Source: Streptomyces sp. MMG1533
Lineage (GTDB): Bacteria > Actinomycetota > Actinomycetes > Streptomycetales > Streptomycetaceae
Length of the DNA stretch: 64,000 bases
Direction: 5' to 3'
Assembly (NCBI RefSeq): GCF_001279775.1
Contig: NZ_LGDG01000041.1
Coordinates: forward strand, 124,001 to 188,000
Shown here: piece by piece, positions 12,174 to 22,452 of the stretch
Numbering within the stretch: the first letter of the stretch is position 1
Layout: the number at the start of each line of letters is the position of its first letter
Program-made: the position numbers and the translations under genes
Notes under the pieces: model-generated
Seen by the model: the letters and a program-made list of their open reading frames with translations, nothing else
Databases searched by the model: none
Told to the model about the DNA's origin: nothing

Positions 12174-13456
12174 GTGAGCTTCCCGTCGACGAGCGTGGCC
12201 TTGCCCCGGAGCCACGTGTGCGTGACACGGCCCGGCAGCTCGCGACCCTCGTACGGGGTGTTGCGGCTGCGCGAGGCGAAGCCCGCGGGGTCCACGGACC
12301 CACGGTATTCCGTGTCGACGAGCGTGAGGTTGGCGGGCTCACCTGCCGAGACGGGCCGCCCGTGCCCCTTGGCCTGCCCGATCTGCGCGGGCTTGACGGA
12401 CATTCGGTCGGCGACCTGCGCCCAGTCGAGCAGCCCGGTGTCGACCATCGTCTCCTGGACCACCGACAGCGCGGTCTCCAGACCGACCATGCCCATGGCG
12501 GCCGCGGCCCACTCGCAGTCCTTGTCCTCGTGCGGGTGGGGGGCGTGGTCGGTGGCCACGATGTCGATCGTGCCGTCGGCGAGCGCCTCGCGCAGGGCGA
12601 GCACGTCCCGCTCGGTGCGCAGCGGCGGGTTGACCTTGAAGACCGGGTTGTACGTCCGTACCAGCTCGTCGGTGAGGAGGAGGTGGTGCGGGGTGACCTC
12701 GGCGGTGACGTCGATGCCGCGGGACTTGGCCCAGCGGACGATCTCCACCGACCCGGCGGTCGACAGATGGCAGATGTGGACGCGGGAACCGACGTGCTCG
12801 GCGAGCAGGACGTCCCGCGCGATGACCGATTCTTCGGCCACCGCGGGCCAGCCCCCGAGCCCCAGCTCGGCGGAGACGACGCCCTCGTTCATCTGGGCGC
12901 CCTCGGTCAGCCGCGGCTCCTGCGCGTGCTGGGCGACGACCCCGCCGAAGGCCTTCACGTACTCCAGCGCCCGGCGCATGATCACGGCGTCGTCGACGCA
13001 CTTGCCGTCGTCGGAGAAGACGGTGACGCCGGCGGCCGACTCGTGCATGGCGCCCAGCTCGGCGAGCTTCCTGCCCTCCAGGCCGACGGTGACGGCACCG
13101 ATGGGCTGTACATCGCAGTAGCCGTGTTCCTGGCCGAGCCGGTAGACCTGCTCGACCACACCGGCGGTGTCGGCGACCGGGAAGGTGTTGGCCATGGCGA
13201 ACACGGCGGTGTACCCGCCGGAGGCGGCCGCCCGTGTGCCGGTCAGCACGGTCTCGGAGTCCTCGCGGCCCGGCTCGCGCAGATGGGTGTGCAGGTCGAC
13301 CAGGCCCGGCAGCAGCACCTTGCCGTCGGCCTCGACGACCTCGGCGCCCTCGGCGGTGAGGCCGCTGCCGACCGCCTCGATCAGCGCACCGTTGATCAGG
13401 ACGTCCTGCGGCTCGCCGCCGAGCACCTTCGCACCACGGATCAGGATCTTGCTCAT
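12170..13456 (-). CDS. pyrC: Dihydroorotase
   Basis: PyrC cyclises carbamoyl aspartate to dihydroorotate. The 428-residue protein belongs to the longer class I dihydroorotases of the amidohydrolase superfamily. It has the metal-binding [10 protein letters not shown] with His56 and His58, further metal histidines in the [10 protein letters not shown] segment, and the catalytic aspartate in IVATDHAPH. The gene lies 5 bases after pyrB and its stop overlaps the next start, placing it firmly in the operon. Confidence 0.97.
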   Translation of the reverse strand: MSKILIRGAKVLGGEPQDVLINGALIEAVGSGLTAEGAEVVEADGKVLLPGLVDLHTHLREPGREDSETVLTGTRAAASGGYTAVFAMANTFPVADTAGVVEQVYRLGQEHGYCDVQPIGAVTVGLEGRKLAELGAMHESAAGVTVFSDDGKCVDDAVIMRRALEYVKAFGGVVAQHAQEPRLTEGAQMNEGVVSAELGLGGWPAVAEESVIARDVLLAEHVGSRVHICHLSTAGSVEIVRWAKSRGIDVTAEVTPHHLLLTDELVRTYNPVFKVNPPLRTERDVLALREALADGTIDIVATDHAPHPHEDKDCEWAAAAMGMVGLETALSVVQETMVDTGLLDWAQVADRMSVKPAQIGQAKGHGRPVSAGEPANLTLVDTEYRGSVDPAGFASRSRNTPYEGRELPGRVTHTWLRGKATLVDGKLT

Positions 13457-13461
13457 CTGTC

Positions 13462-14439
13462 TTACTTCTCCTCGATACGGGTGTGGGAGACGGCGGGTTC
13501 GTTTCCACCGAGCAGCAGATACAGAACGGCCATTCGGGTGGAGACTCCGTTGGCGACCTGCTCGACGACGGTGCAGCGGTCGGAGTCGGCGACCTCGGCG
13601 GTGATCTCCATGCCGCGGACCATCGGCCCGGGGTGCATCACGATGGCGTGCTCGGGCATCCGCGCCATGCGCTCGCCGTCGAGGCCGTAGCGCCGCGCGT
13701 ACTCACGCTCCGTGGGGAAGAATGCGGCGTTCATCCGCTCGCGCTGGACGCGCAGCATCATCACCGCGTCGGACTTGGGAAGCGTGCTGTCCAGGTCGTA
13801 CGAGATCTCGCAGGGCCAGGTCTCGACACCGACCGGCACCAGGGTGGGCGGGGCGACGAGGGTGACCTCGGCTCCGAGGGTGTGCAGCAGATCGACGTTG
13901 GAGCGGGCGACCCGGCTGTGCAGGATGTCGCCGACGATCGTGATCCGCTTGCCGGCGAGGTCCTGCCCGATCCCGGCGTCCCGGCCGACGAGCCGGCGGC
14001 GCATGGTGAAGGCGTCCAGCAGGGCCTGGGTGGGGTGCTGGTGGGTGCCGTCACCGGCGTTGATGACGGCCGCGTCGATCCAGCCCGAGTTGGCGAGGCG
14101 GTACGGCGCTCCGGAGGCACCGTGCCGGATCACCACGGCGTCCACACCCATGGCTTCGAGGGTCTGGGCGGTGTCCTTCAGGGACTCGCCCTTGGACACG
14201 CTCGACCCCTTGGCGGAGAAGTTGATGACGTCCGCGGACAGCCGCTTCTCGGCGGCCTCGAAGGAGATCCGGGTCCGGGTGGAGTCCTCGAAGAAGAGGT
14301 TGACTACGGTACGGCCGCGCAGGGTCGGCAGTTTCTTGATCGGCCGGTCGGCGACCCGGGCCATCTCCTCGGCGGTGTCGAGGATCAGGACGGCGTCGTC
14401 GCGGGTGAGGTCGGCGGCCGAGATGAGATGACGCTGCAT
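13462..14439 (-). CDS. pyrB: Aspartate carbamoyltransferase catalytic subunit
   Basis: PyrB condenses carbamoyl phosphate with aspartate, the committed step of the pathway. The 325-residue protein has the carbamoyl phosphate loop STRTR at 53-57 and the [14 protein letters not shown] block. The later [11 protein letters not shown] segment contains the substrate-domain interface. No pyrI-like regulatory subunit is nearby, so the enzyme is probably of the unregulated trimeric or Gram-positive type. It follows pyrR by 89 bases. Confidence 0.97.
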   Translation of the reverse strand: MQRHLISAADLTRDDAVLILDTAEEMARVADRPIKKLPTLRGRTVVNLFFEDSTRTRISFEAAEKRLSADVINFSAKGSSVSKGESLKDTAQTLEAMGVDAVVIRHGASGAPYRLANSGWIDAAVINAGDGTHQHPTQALLDAFTMRRRLVGRDAGIGQDLAGKRITIVGDILHSRVARSNVDLLHTLGAEVTLVAPPTLVPVGVETWPCEISYDLDSTLPKSDAVMMLRVQRERMNAAFFPTEREYARRYGLDGERMARMPEHAIVMHPGPMVRGMEITAEVADSDRCTVVEQVANGVSTRMAVLYLLLGGNEPAVSHTRIEEK

Positions 14440-14528
14440 CTGTCAGGCTCCGTAAGGCAGTTCAGGGTCGGGGAGATTCCGGACAGGCGGGAGCAGGGCG
14501 TACGGCGGTGCCGTACGCCGGAGTGCTA

Positions 14529-15104
14529 CTACTGCTGCTGCTCGCCCGGGGCGGCCGGCTTCACACCGAGCAGCACGGTGTCGCGACCGTCCTCCTCGGC
14601 GAGCTGGACCTTGACCGTCTCCCGCAGCGACGTGGGGAGGTTCTTGCCGACGTAGTCGGCGCGGATGGGCAGTTCGCGGTGGCCTCTGTCGACGAGGACC
14701 GCCAGCTGCACCGCGCGGGGGCGCCCGATGTCGTTCAGGGCGTCGAGGGCGGCTCGGATGGTGCGGCCGGAGAAGAGCACGTCGTCGACGAGGACGACCA
14801 GTCTGCCGTCGATGCCGTCACCGGGGATGTCGGTGCGGGCCAGCGCACGCGGCGGGTGCATGCGCAGGTCGTCGCGGTACATGGTGATGTCGAGGGAGCC
14901 GACCGGGATCTTGCGGTCGGTGATCTCTTCGAGCTTGGCGGCGAGCCGCTGGGCGAGGAAGACGCCCCGCGTCGGAATGCCGAGGAGCACCACGTCGTCG
15001 GCGCCCTTGGCGCGCTCGACGATCTCGTGGGCGATGCGGGTCAGTACCCGCGCGATGTCAGGGCCTTCGAGTACCGGCCTTGCATCGGACGCTTGAGTGT
15101 CCAT
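14529..15104 (-). CDS. pyrR: Pyrimidine operon regulator PyrR (uracil phosphoribosyltransferase fold)
   Basis: PyrR is a UMP-responsive RNA-binding protein and often a weak uracil phosphoribosyltransferase. The 191-residue sequence has the PRPP-binding motif [13 protein letters not shown] near residues 107-119 and the family segment [13 protein letters not shown]. It is the first gene of the pyr operon. Its ribosome binding site AAGGAGG (15115-15121) is very strong and lies inside a hairpin whose loop matches the PyrR recognition consensus (see the separate entry), so it probably represses its own translation and that of the coupled genes when UMP is plentiful. The C-terminus ends in three glutamines. 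Confidence 0.96.
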   Translation of the reverse strand: MDTQASDARPVLEGPDIARVLTRIAHEIVERAKGADDVVLLGIPTRGVFLAQRLAAKLEEITDRKIPVGSLDITMYRDDLRMHPPRALARTDIPGDGIDGRLVVLVDDVLFSGRTIRAALDALNDIGRPRAVQLAVLVDRGHRELPIRADYVGKNLPTSLRETVKVQLAEEDGRDTVLLGVKPAAPGEQQQ

Positions 15105-15114
15105 AGAAAACGGA

Positions 15115-15150
15115 CCTCCTTCTCCGCCTCACGGGACGGATCTTAAAGGA
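15115..15150 (-). promoter_or_regulatory. Predicted PyrR-binding hairpin covering the pyrR ribosome binding site
   Basis: On the transcribed strand the loop (15127-15136) and its flanks match the PyrR recognition consensus ARUCCNGNGAGGYU at 12 of 14 positions, including the whole UCCNGNGAGGY core. The loop is closed by UCCG with CGGA (15137-15140 with 15123-15126). After a small internal loop, UCCUU (15146-15150) can pair with AAGGA (15117-15121), which is part of the Shine-Dalgarno sequence. PyrR binding would therefore hide the ribosome binding site. PyrR-dependent translational repression is known from Mycobacterium. Confidence 0.75.
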
Positions 15151-15271
15151 CGTCGGATTTGCGCCACCCACGGTAGCAGGCCGCGGCAACGCCCCTGATC
15201 ACCCCCTTGGCCCAACCGGCCTCGGATACCACGGAAGAGTCGGTGCGGACCATTCGGCTTGACGCAGCAGA

Positions 15272-15286
15272 GTAACGCTGCGTAAC
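15272..15286. promoter_or_regulatory. BldD-binding site upstream of bldD
   Basis: The sequence TAACGCTGCGTAA (15273-15285) fits every fixed position of the published BldD box TNACNCWGNGTNA and is nearly palindromic. It lies 73 bases before the bldD start codon. A perfect 11-base inverted repeat CTCACAGTGAG follows at 15287-15297, and imperfect BldD half-sites precede it (15260-15275). BldD is known to repress its own promoter. Confidence 0.85.
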
Positions 15287-15358
15287 CTCACAGTGAGTTA
15301 CCAGCCGCGCGGCATGGAAACCAAGCCAGTCGCGTCGACACAGTGTCCGGGGAGCTAT

Positions 15359-15862
15359 ATGTCCAGCGAATACGCCAAACAGCTCGGGGCCAAGCTCCGG
15401 GCCATCCGCACCCAGCAGGGCCTTTCCCTCCACGGTGTCGAGGAGAAGTCCCAGGGTCGTTGGAAGGCCGTCGTGGTCGGTTCGTACGAGCGTGGCGACC
15501 GCGCCGTGACCGTGCAGCGCCTTGCCGAGCTGGCGGATTTCTACGGCGTTCCGGTGCAGGAGCTGCTGCCGGGCACCACTCCGGGCGGTGCGGCCGAGCC
15601 GCCGCCGAAGCTGGTCCTCGACCTGGAGCGGCTGGCCCACGTCCCGGCCGAGAAGGCGGGACCCCTTCAGCGGTATGCCGCCACGATCCAGTCCCAGCGC
15701 GGTGACTACAACGGCAAGGTGCTCTCGATCCGTCAGGACGACCTGCGCACACTCGCCGTCATCTACGACCAGTCGCCCTCCGTCCTCACGGAGCAGCTGA
15801 TCAGCTGGGGCGTCCTGGACGCGGACGCGCGCCGCGCGGTGGCCTCCCACGAGGAGAGCTGA
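15359..15862 (+). CDS. bldD: Developmental master regulator BldD
   Basis: BldD is the c-di-GMP-responsive repressor that holds Streptomyces in vegetative growth by shutting off sporulation genes. The 167-residue protein has an N-terminal XRE-type helix-turn-helix domain (about residues 5-70, with LRAIRTQQGLSLHGVE and SYERGDRAVTVQRLAEL). A separate C-terminal domain (about 85-165) binds a tetramer of c-di-GMP; it contains the RQDD motif (in SIRQDDLRTL) that is part of the known ligand signature RXD-X8-RXXD. The ATG at 15359 is preceded by GGGGAG and gives the known length; an earlier in-frame ATG at 15293 would put the coding region over the operator. It diverges from pyrR. Confidence 0.98.
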   Translation: MSSEYAKQLGAKLRAIRTQQGLSLHGVEEKSQGRWKAVVVGSYERGDRAVTVQRLAELADFYGVPVQELLPGTTPGGAAEPPPKLVLDLERLAHVPAEKAGPLQRYAATIQSQRGDYNGKVLSIRQDDLRTLAVIYDQSPSVLTEQLISWGVLDADARRAVASHEES

Positions 15863-15903
15863 CCCGCTCCCCGCTTCAGCAGAAACGTGCCGCCGGGGTG
15901 AAC

Positions 15904-15943
15904 GCCAGAGGGCCCGCAGCGTCACTGCTGCGGGCCCTCTGGC
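15904..15943. terminator. Bidirectional terminator between bldD and nusB
   Basis: A perfect 17-bp inverted repeat (15904-15920 with 15927-15943) with a 6-base loop lies between the converging bldD and nusB genes, 42 bases past the bldD stop and 36 bases from the nusB stop. Confidence 0.9.
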
Positions 15944-15978
15944 AATGCGTACTCTGCGCCGGTCTCTGCTGGTGCCTC

Positions 15979-16413
15979 TTATGCCTCGTCGCGGCGCAGC
16001 GAGGGCTTGAGGTCCTTGAGCCGGCCGAGCAGGCCGTTCACGAACGAGGGCGACTCGTCCGTGGAGAACTCCTTCGCCAGCTGCACCATCTCGTCGAGCA
16101 CGACGGCGTCCGGCGTCTCGTCCGCCCAGATCAGCTCGTACGCGCCGAGGCGCAGGATGTTGCGGTCGACGACGGGCATCCTGTCGAGCGTCCAGCCGAC
16201 CGAGTACTGGGCGATCAGCTCGTCGATGCGCGTCGCGTGCTCCGCGTACCCCTCGACCAACTGCATCGTGTACTCGCTCACCGGCGGCTGCCGGGTGTCG
16301 CCCCGGGAGAGCCGGATCCAGTCCGCGAGGACCGTCAGGACGTCCGCGTTGCGCTGGTCACCCTCGAAGAGGATCTGGAAGGCGCGCTTGCGGGCCGTGT
16401 TGCGGGCAGCCAC
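15979..16413 (-). CDS. nusB: Transcription antitermination factor NusB
   Basis: NusB with NusE (S10) binds boxA RNA and supports antitermination of rRNA operons. The 144-residue all-helical protein starts MAARNTARKRAFQILFEGD, the conserved NusB opening. It contains the typical motifs VGWTLDRMPVVDRNILRLG and DEMVQLAKEFSTD, and FVNGLLGRL near the end. It begins 2 bases after the efp stop, so the pair is probably cotranscribed. Confidence 0.97.
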   Translation of the reverse strand: MAARNTARKRAFQILFEGDQRNADVLTVLADWIRLSRGDTRQPPVSEYTMQLVEGYAEHATRIDELIAQYSVGWTLDRMPVVDRNILRLGAYELIWADETPDAVVLDEMVQLAKEFSTDESPSFVNGLLGRLKDLKPSLRRDEA

Positions 16414-16415
16414 GG

Positions 16416-16982
16416 TTAGCTGTTCACCCGGCCGAGGTAGTCGCTCGTGCGGGTGTCGACCTTGATCTTCTCACCGGTGGTGATGAAGAGCGGGACGTTG
16501 ATCTGGTGACCGGTCTCCAGGATGGCGGGCTTTGTGCCACCGGTGGAGCGGTCGCCCTGGACGCCCGGCTCGGTCTCCTGGATGACGAGCTCGACGGCGG
16601 CGGGCAGCTCGACGAAGAGCACCTCGCCCTCGTGCTGCGCGACGGTGGCGGTGAAGCCCTCGATCAGGAAGTTGGCGGCGTCGCCGACAGCCTTGCGGTC
16701 GACCATGAGCTGGTCGTAGGTCTCCATGTCCATGAAGACGAAGTACTCGCCGTCCATGTAGGAGAACTGCATGTCGCGCTTGTCAATCGTGGCCGTCTCG
16801 ACCTTGACGCCGGCGTTGAACGTCTTGTCGACGACCTTGCCGGAAAGCACGTTCTTCAGCTTGGTGCGCACGAAGGCCGGGCCCTTGCCGGGCTTGACGT
16901 GCTGGAACTCGACGACGGACCACAGCTGGCCTCCGTCGAGCTTGAGCACCAGGCCGTTCTTGAGGTCGTTCGTGGAAGCCAC
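16416..16982 (-). CDS. efp: Translation elongation factor P
   Basis: EF-P enters stalled ribosomes and speeds peptide bond formation at polyproline runs. The 188-residue protein has the three beta-barrel domains of the family. The tip of domain I is KPGKGPAF, with Lys33 at the position that is modified in other bacteria. I see no epmA/epmB or rhamnosylation genes nearby, which fits the unmodified lysine type reported in actinobacteria. The C-terminus carries [18 protein letters not shown]. It lies upstream of nusB and 51 bases after the M24-like gene. Confidence 0.97.
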   Translation of the reverse strand: MASTNDLKNGLVLKLDGGQLWSVVEFQHVKPGKGPAFVRTKLKNVLSGKVVDKTFNAGVKVETATIDKRDMQFSYMDGEYFVFMDMETYDQLMVDRKAVGDAANFLIEGFTATVAQHEGEVLFVELPAAVELVIQETEPGVQGDRSTGGTKPAILETGHQINVPLFITTGEKIKVDTRTSDYLGRVNS

Positions 16983-17033
16983 GGTTGCGGAATCTCCTGG
17001 ACTGACGTGGACGACCCCGGCGCACGCACCTGT

Positions 17034-18140
17034 CTAGAGGGCGAGCAGCTCCTTGGTCGTGATGGTGAGTAGCTCTGGGCCGCCGTCCGCCTCGGGGCGG
17101 ACGACGAGCGTGTCATCGATCCGGACACCGCCCCGGCCCGGGAGGTGGACCCCCGGTTCGACGGTGACCGGCACGCAAGCGTCCAGTTTACCCATGGCCG
17201 CGGGAGCCAACTGCGGGTCCTCGTCGATTTCGAGTCCCACACCATGTCCCGTCAGCGCCGGAAGACCCTCCGCGTACCCCGCGGAGTCCAGTACCTGGCG
17301 GGCTGCGCGGTCCACGTCACGACAGGCGGCGCCGGGTGCGAGGCCCTCCCGGCCGGCTCGCTGAGCGGCGAAGACGAGGTCGTACAGCTCGATCTGCCAG
17401 TCCGCGGGGGACGTACCGATGACGAAGGTACGGCCGATCTCACACCGGTAGCCGCGGTAGGTCGCGCCGAGGCAGACGGAGAGGAAGTCGCCCTCCTCGA
17501 CCCTCCGGTCGGTGGGACGGTGGCCGCGTCTGCCGGAGTTCGGGCCGGTGCCGACGGAAGTCGCGAAGGCGGGACCGTCGGCGCCGTGGTCGACGAGGCG
17601 CCGCTCCAGTTCGAGGGCGAGGTGGCGCTCGGTGCGGCCGACGAGGATGGACTCGAGCAGTTCGCCGAGGGCCTGGTCGGCGATTTCGGCGCCGATCCTG
17701 AGGCAGGAGATCTCCTCCTCGTCCTTGACCACACGCAGCTGCTCGACCCCGCCGCCCAGGTCCGCGAGGCGCAGCCGGGGCACGACCGAGCGGATGGCGC
17801 GGTGCCGGGCGACGGTCAGGTGATGCTCCTCGACGGCGAGGGACTCGCCGCCCTGCGCCGCCGCGAGGTCGGCGGCGGCCACGGCGGGATCGCCGCCGGG
17901 TCCGGGCAGCCTCTGCACCCGCAGCGCCTCGTCGGGCCGGCCCTCCGCAGGGCGGTCGTCCGGCGGGCCGGGACACAGCAGCAGGTCCTCGGTCCTGCCG
18001 AGCAGCAGGACGGCTCCGTGCGGGGCGGTGCCTGCGAGGTAGCGGACGTTGGCGGGGCGGGAGACGAGTGCTGCCGCGCTGCCGGCCGCGTGACAGCGGT
18101 CCCGGACTCGGGTTCGGCGTGCTGCGTACACCTCTGACAT
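17034..18140 (-). CDS. Divergent M24-family (Xaa-Pro aminopeptidase-like) protein
   Basis: The 368-residue protein has the two-part build of Xaa-Pro dipeptidases. An N-terminal creatinase-like domain (1-135) is followed by a pita-bread domain (about 140-368). Active members use five metal ligands, D, D, H, E, E. Here the aligned residues are Cys223 (in SVCLGATYRGY), Glu234 (in CEIGRTF), His299 (in GHGVG), Glu328 (in VEPGV) and Asp342 (in RIDDTL). Three of the five are changed, and the usual VHE after GHG has become IDE. The protein may be catalytically dead or use a different metal. Its place before efp and nusB matches the common pepQ-efp-nusB order. Confidence 0.88.
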   Translation of the reverse strand: MSEVYAARRTRVRDRCHAAGSAAALVSRPANVRYLAGTAPHGAVLLLGRTEDLLLCPGPPDDRPAEGRPDEALRVQRLPGPGGDPAVAAADLAAAQGGESLAVEEHHLTVARHRAIRSVVPRLRLADLGGGVEQLRVVKDEEEISCLRIGAEIADQALGELLESILVGRTERHLALELERRLVDHGADGPAFATSVGTGPNSGRRGHRPTDRRVEEGDFLSVCLGATYRGYRCEIGRTFVIGTSPADWQIELYDLVFAAQRAGREGLAPGAACRDVDRAARQVLDSAGYAEGLPALTGHGVGLEIDEDPQLAPAAMGKLDACVPVTVEPGVHLPGRGGVRIDDTLVVRPEADGGPELLTITTKELLAL

Positions 18141-18241
18141 GACACGAGCGTAGGAGGAGTATCCGAATTGTGCCGGTTGGGAGGGTGCCGTTCGGGGGAC
18201 GGGGGTGCCCGGGTGTGGTGTTCGGGTTCAGTCCCGTACGG

Positions 18242-19093
18242 CTACCAGCTCGGTGGGCTCGCTATCGACCTTGCCAGGACGTCGTCCAGGACCTGGGCCG
18301 TCTGCGGTACGTCCATCTGGGAGTTGTCGATGATCGGCAGGCCTGAGCCGTACCAGCCCGCCATGCGGCCGTGGATGCGGGCGACCTCCTCGTCGGTGAG
18401 GCGGCGGTTTCCGGAGCGTTCGGCGTTGCGCTCCAGGACGATCTCCAGGCCGGGGAGGAGGACGACCGGCAGCAGACCGGGGCCGACGTGGCGCTTCCAG
18501 CCGCCGAGGCCGACGACCGGGCGGTCGGGGAAGACGGCGTCGTCGAGGATGCAGGAGATGCCGTTGGCGAGGAAGTTGCGGGCGGCGAAGCCGCAGGTGC
18601 GGCGGGCTAGGCGGTACTGGGCCTCGGAGTGGTCGTTCCACCCGGACTGCGGGTCGGCGAAGCCCGAGCGGACCCATTCGCGTACGTCGTCGAGGCTGAT
18701 GTGGGCGGTGGGGACCCGGCGGTGGTCCGCCCAGTACTTGGCGACGCTCGTCTTCCCGGCGCCGGCCGGGCCGATGAGCAGGACCGCGAGGGTCGTGGCG
18801 GCCGGGTCGGCGGCGGCCGTGGCGGGCGGAGCGCTCGGCATGGCGACAGGGCCGCCGGGGGGCAGCGGCACATGGCCTGTGGTGTCGGGCGCCGAGGGGA
18901 CCGGGGCGTGCTGCGGTGCCGGCGGTACCGGCACCGCGGGCGCGCCGGTGAAGCCCGGAGCGGGAGCGGGCGGTGGGGGCACGGGAGCGGAACCCTGGTG
19001 TGCGCCCGGGTGGTGCGGACCCGGGTGGTGTGCGGCCGGTCCGTGCCCCGGCTGGTGGGGCGGCGGCAGCGGAGAACCCACTGCGTGCTGCAT
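18242..19093 (-). CDS. P-loop kinase/ATPase-like protein with a proline-rich N-terminus
   Basis: The first 100 residues or so are Pro, His, Gly and Ala rich and probably disordered. They are followed by a compact P-loop domain of about 180 residues, with the Walker A motif GPAGAGKTS at 108-116, the segment HISLDDVREW and a later CILDDAVFPDRPVV that could hold Walker B. A helix rich in ERNAERSGNRRL fits a lid. This resembles the AAA_33/zeta-toxin-like or gluconate-kinase-like small kinases; the substrate is not known. The start MQHAVG was chosen because it precedes the low-complexity part. An upstream in-frame start at 19189 would lengthen it to 315 residues. Confidence 0.8.
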   Translation of the reverse strand: MQHAVGSPLPPPHQPGHGPAAHHPGPHHPGAHQGSAPVPPPPAPAPGFTGAPAVPVPPAPQHAPVPSAPDTTGHVPLPPGGPVAMPSAPPATAAADPAATTLAVLLIGPAGAGKTSVAKYWADHRRVPTAHISLDDVREWVRSGFADPQSGWNDHSEAQYRLARRTCGFAARNFLANGISCILDDAVFPDRPVVGLGGWKRHVGPGLLPVVLLPGLEIVLERNAERSGNRRLTDEEVARIHGRMAGWYGSGLPIIDNSQMDVPQTAQVLDDVLARSIASPPSW

Positions 19094-19198
19094 CCGGTGC
19101 CACTCCGTCTCGTACAGGCAATGGGTGCTGACAGCGCGGGTGACTCCCGCCCTCCCACACAGCCTAAAGGGCGTGGGAGGTACCCCCATCCGAACGGT

Positions 19199-19239
19199 AC
19201 CGCCCCCGGCCGTCGTTTGGTGAAACGGCCGGGGGCGGT
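19199..19239 (-). terminator. Terminator after the aroC-aroK-aroB operon
   Basis: A perfect 15-bp GC-rich stem (19199-19213 with 19225-19239) with an 11-base loop lies about 50 bases downstream of the aroB stop. A weaker 8-bp hairpin follows at 19151-19180. Confidence 0.8.
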
Positions 19240-19291
19240 CCGAAGTGCCCGGTCCCGCAAGGCGAATCGGGCGGAAGGCGTACCCGAGGAC

Positions 19292-20894
<1,603 letters not shown>

Positions 20895-20898
<4 letters not shown>

Positions 20899-22079
20899 CG
20901 GACCGGCAGGTTGTCGAGGTAGGACCGCACGTTGCGGCGGGTCTCGGCCACGCTGTCGCCGCCGAACTTCTCCGCGACGGCGTCCGCGAGGACCAGCGCG
21001 ACCATCGCCTCCGCGACGATGCCGGCGGCCGGCACCGCGCACACGTCCGAGCGCTGGTGGTGGGCCTGCGCGGCCTCGCCGGTGGCCACGTCGACCGTCT
21101 GCAGCGCCCTCGGCACGGTCGCGATCGGCTTCATCGCCGCCCGCACCCGCAGCAGCTCACCGGTGGTCAGACCGCCCTCGGTACCGCCGGATCGGCCGGT
21201 GGCCCGCTTGATGCCCTCATCGGTGGCGAGGATCTCGTCGTGCGCCTGGGAGCCCGGCACCCGCGCCAGGTCGAAGCCGTCGCCGACCTCGACGCCCTTG
21301 ATCGCCTGGATGCCCATCAGCGCGGCGGCCAGCCGGGCGTCCAGCCTGCGGTCCCAGTGCACGTGAGAGCCCAGGCCCACGGGTACGCCGTACGCCAGCA
21401 CCTCGACCACACCCCCCAGGGTGTCGCCGTCCTTGTGGGCCTGGTCGATCTCCGCGACCATCGCCTTCGACGCGTCCGCGTCCAGGCAGCGCACCGGGTC
21501 GGCGTCCAGCTTCTCGACGTCCGAAGGCTTGGGGTACACGCCGTAGGGCGCCTTCGCGGCGGCCAGCTCGACGACGTGCGAGACGATCTCGATCCCGGCC
21601 GTCTCCTTCAGGTACGACCGGGCCACCGCGCCCAGCGCCACCCGGGCCGCCGTCTCACGGGCGGAGGCACGCTCCAGGATCGGCCGCGCCTCGTCGAAGC
21701 CGTACTTCTGCATGCCGGCGAGGTCGGCGTGGCCGGGGCGCGGACGGGTCAGCGGGGCGTTGCGGGCCAGGCCCGCCAGGATCTCGGGGTCGATGGGGTC
21801 GGCCGCCATGACCTGCTCCCACTTCGGCCACTCGGTGTTGCCCACCATGACCGCGACCGGCGAGCCCAGGGTGAGCCCGTGCCGCACACCGCCGAGGAAC
21901 GTGACCTCGTCACGCTCGAACTTCATGCGCGCACCGCGTCCATAACCGAGCCGGCGCCGGGCCAGGTGGTCCGCCACCATCTCCGTGGTGATCGGCACGC
22001 CGGCGGGAAGGCCCTCCAGCGTCGCGACGAGTGCGGGACCGTGGGACTCCCCCGCGGTCAGCCAGCGCAACCTGCTCAA
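20895..22079 (-). CDS. aroC: Chorismate synthase
   Basis: AroC eliminates phosphate from EPSP to give chorismate and needs reduced FMN. The 394-residue protein opens with [23 protein letters not shown] and carries the other family signatures, RPGHADLAG and [14 protein letters not shown]. The C-terminal block has [16 protein letters not shown]. It is the first gene of the aroC-aroK-aroB operon. The 3' end overlaps the aroK start. Confidence 0.98.
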
Positions 22080-22452
22080 CGGTGCTCCTCAGTGCTCGCG
22101 CCCTGGTACTGCCCTTCGTACGCGCGTCCTCGCGTACGGCGACGGCTCGACCAGGTGCGCGGCCCTGGCCCGCCACCCCCGATCCTCCCACGTCCGGGCT
22201 CCGGAACTGGCCGCCGGTCCACAGGGCGGACGGGACAAGGACCGCACCGCAGTGGCATCGACTCGCTCCGAGCCGTTCTCCTGTCGCCGGCGCGGAGGGT
22301 ACGAGCCCGGGCAGTCGGCCTCCCGCGCCCGCCCGCAATGCGCCGCCGCCTGCACGGGTCGGCCGGCGCGCACCGCACGCCGGTAAGCGATCTCGCGCTT
22401 GATCCGCACGCCCCGGTGCGCGACAGCGGAGAGCGCTGTCAGCGAGAGGACC
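22080..22452. other. Gene-poor spacer between aroE and aroC
   Basis: This 373-base stretch upstream of aroC holds a hairpin just after aroE (see the next entry) and presumably the aroC promoter. Two overlapping minus-strand frames of about 100 codons exist (22076-22378 and 22089-22409). Both are dominated by Arg, Pro and Gly, have no recognisable motif and look like shadows of GC-rich sequence, so I do not call a gene. Confidence 0.5.
22422..22440 (-). terminator. Short hairpin after aroE
   Basis: A 7-bp stem, GACAGCG with CGCTGTC, and a 5-base loop start 12 bases past the aroE stop. It is a plausible but short terminator. Confidence 0.5.

Noticed and set aside
22089..22409. Small 106-codon minus-strand gene before aroC
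   Set aside because: Arg/Ala/Pro-rich with an overlapping rival frame and no clear ribosome binding site. Not convincing.
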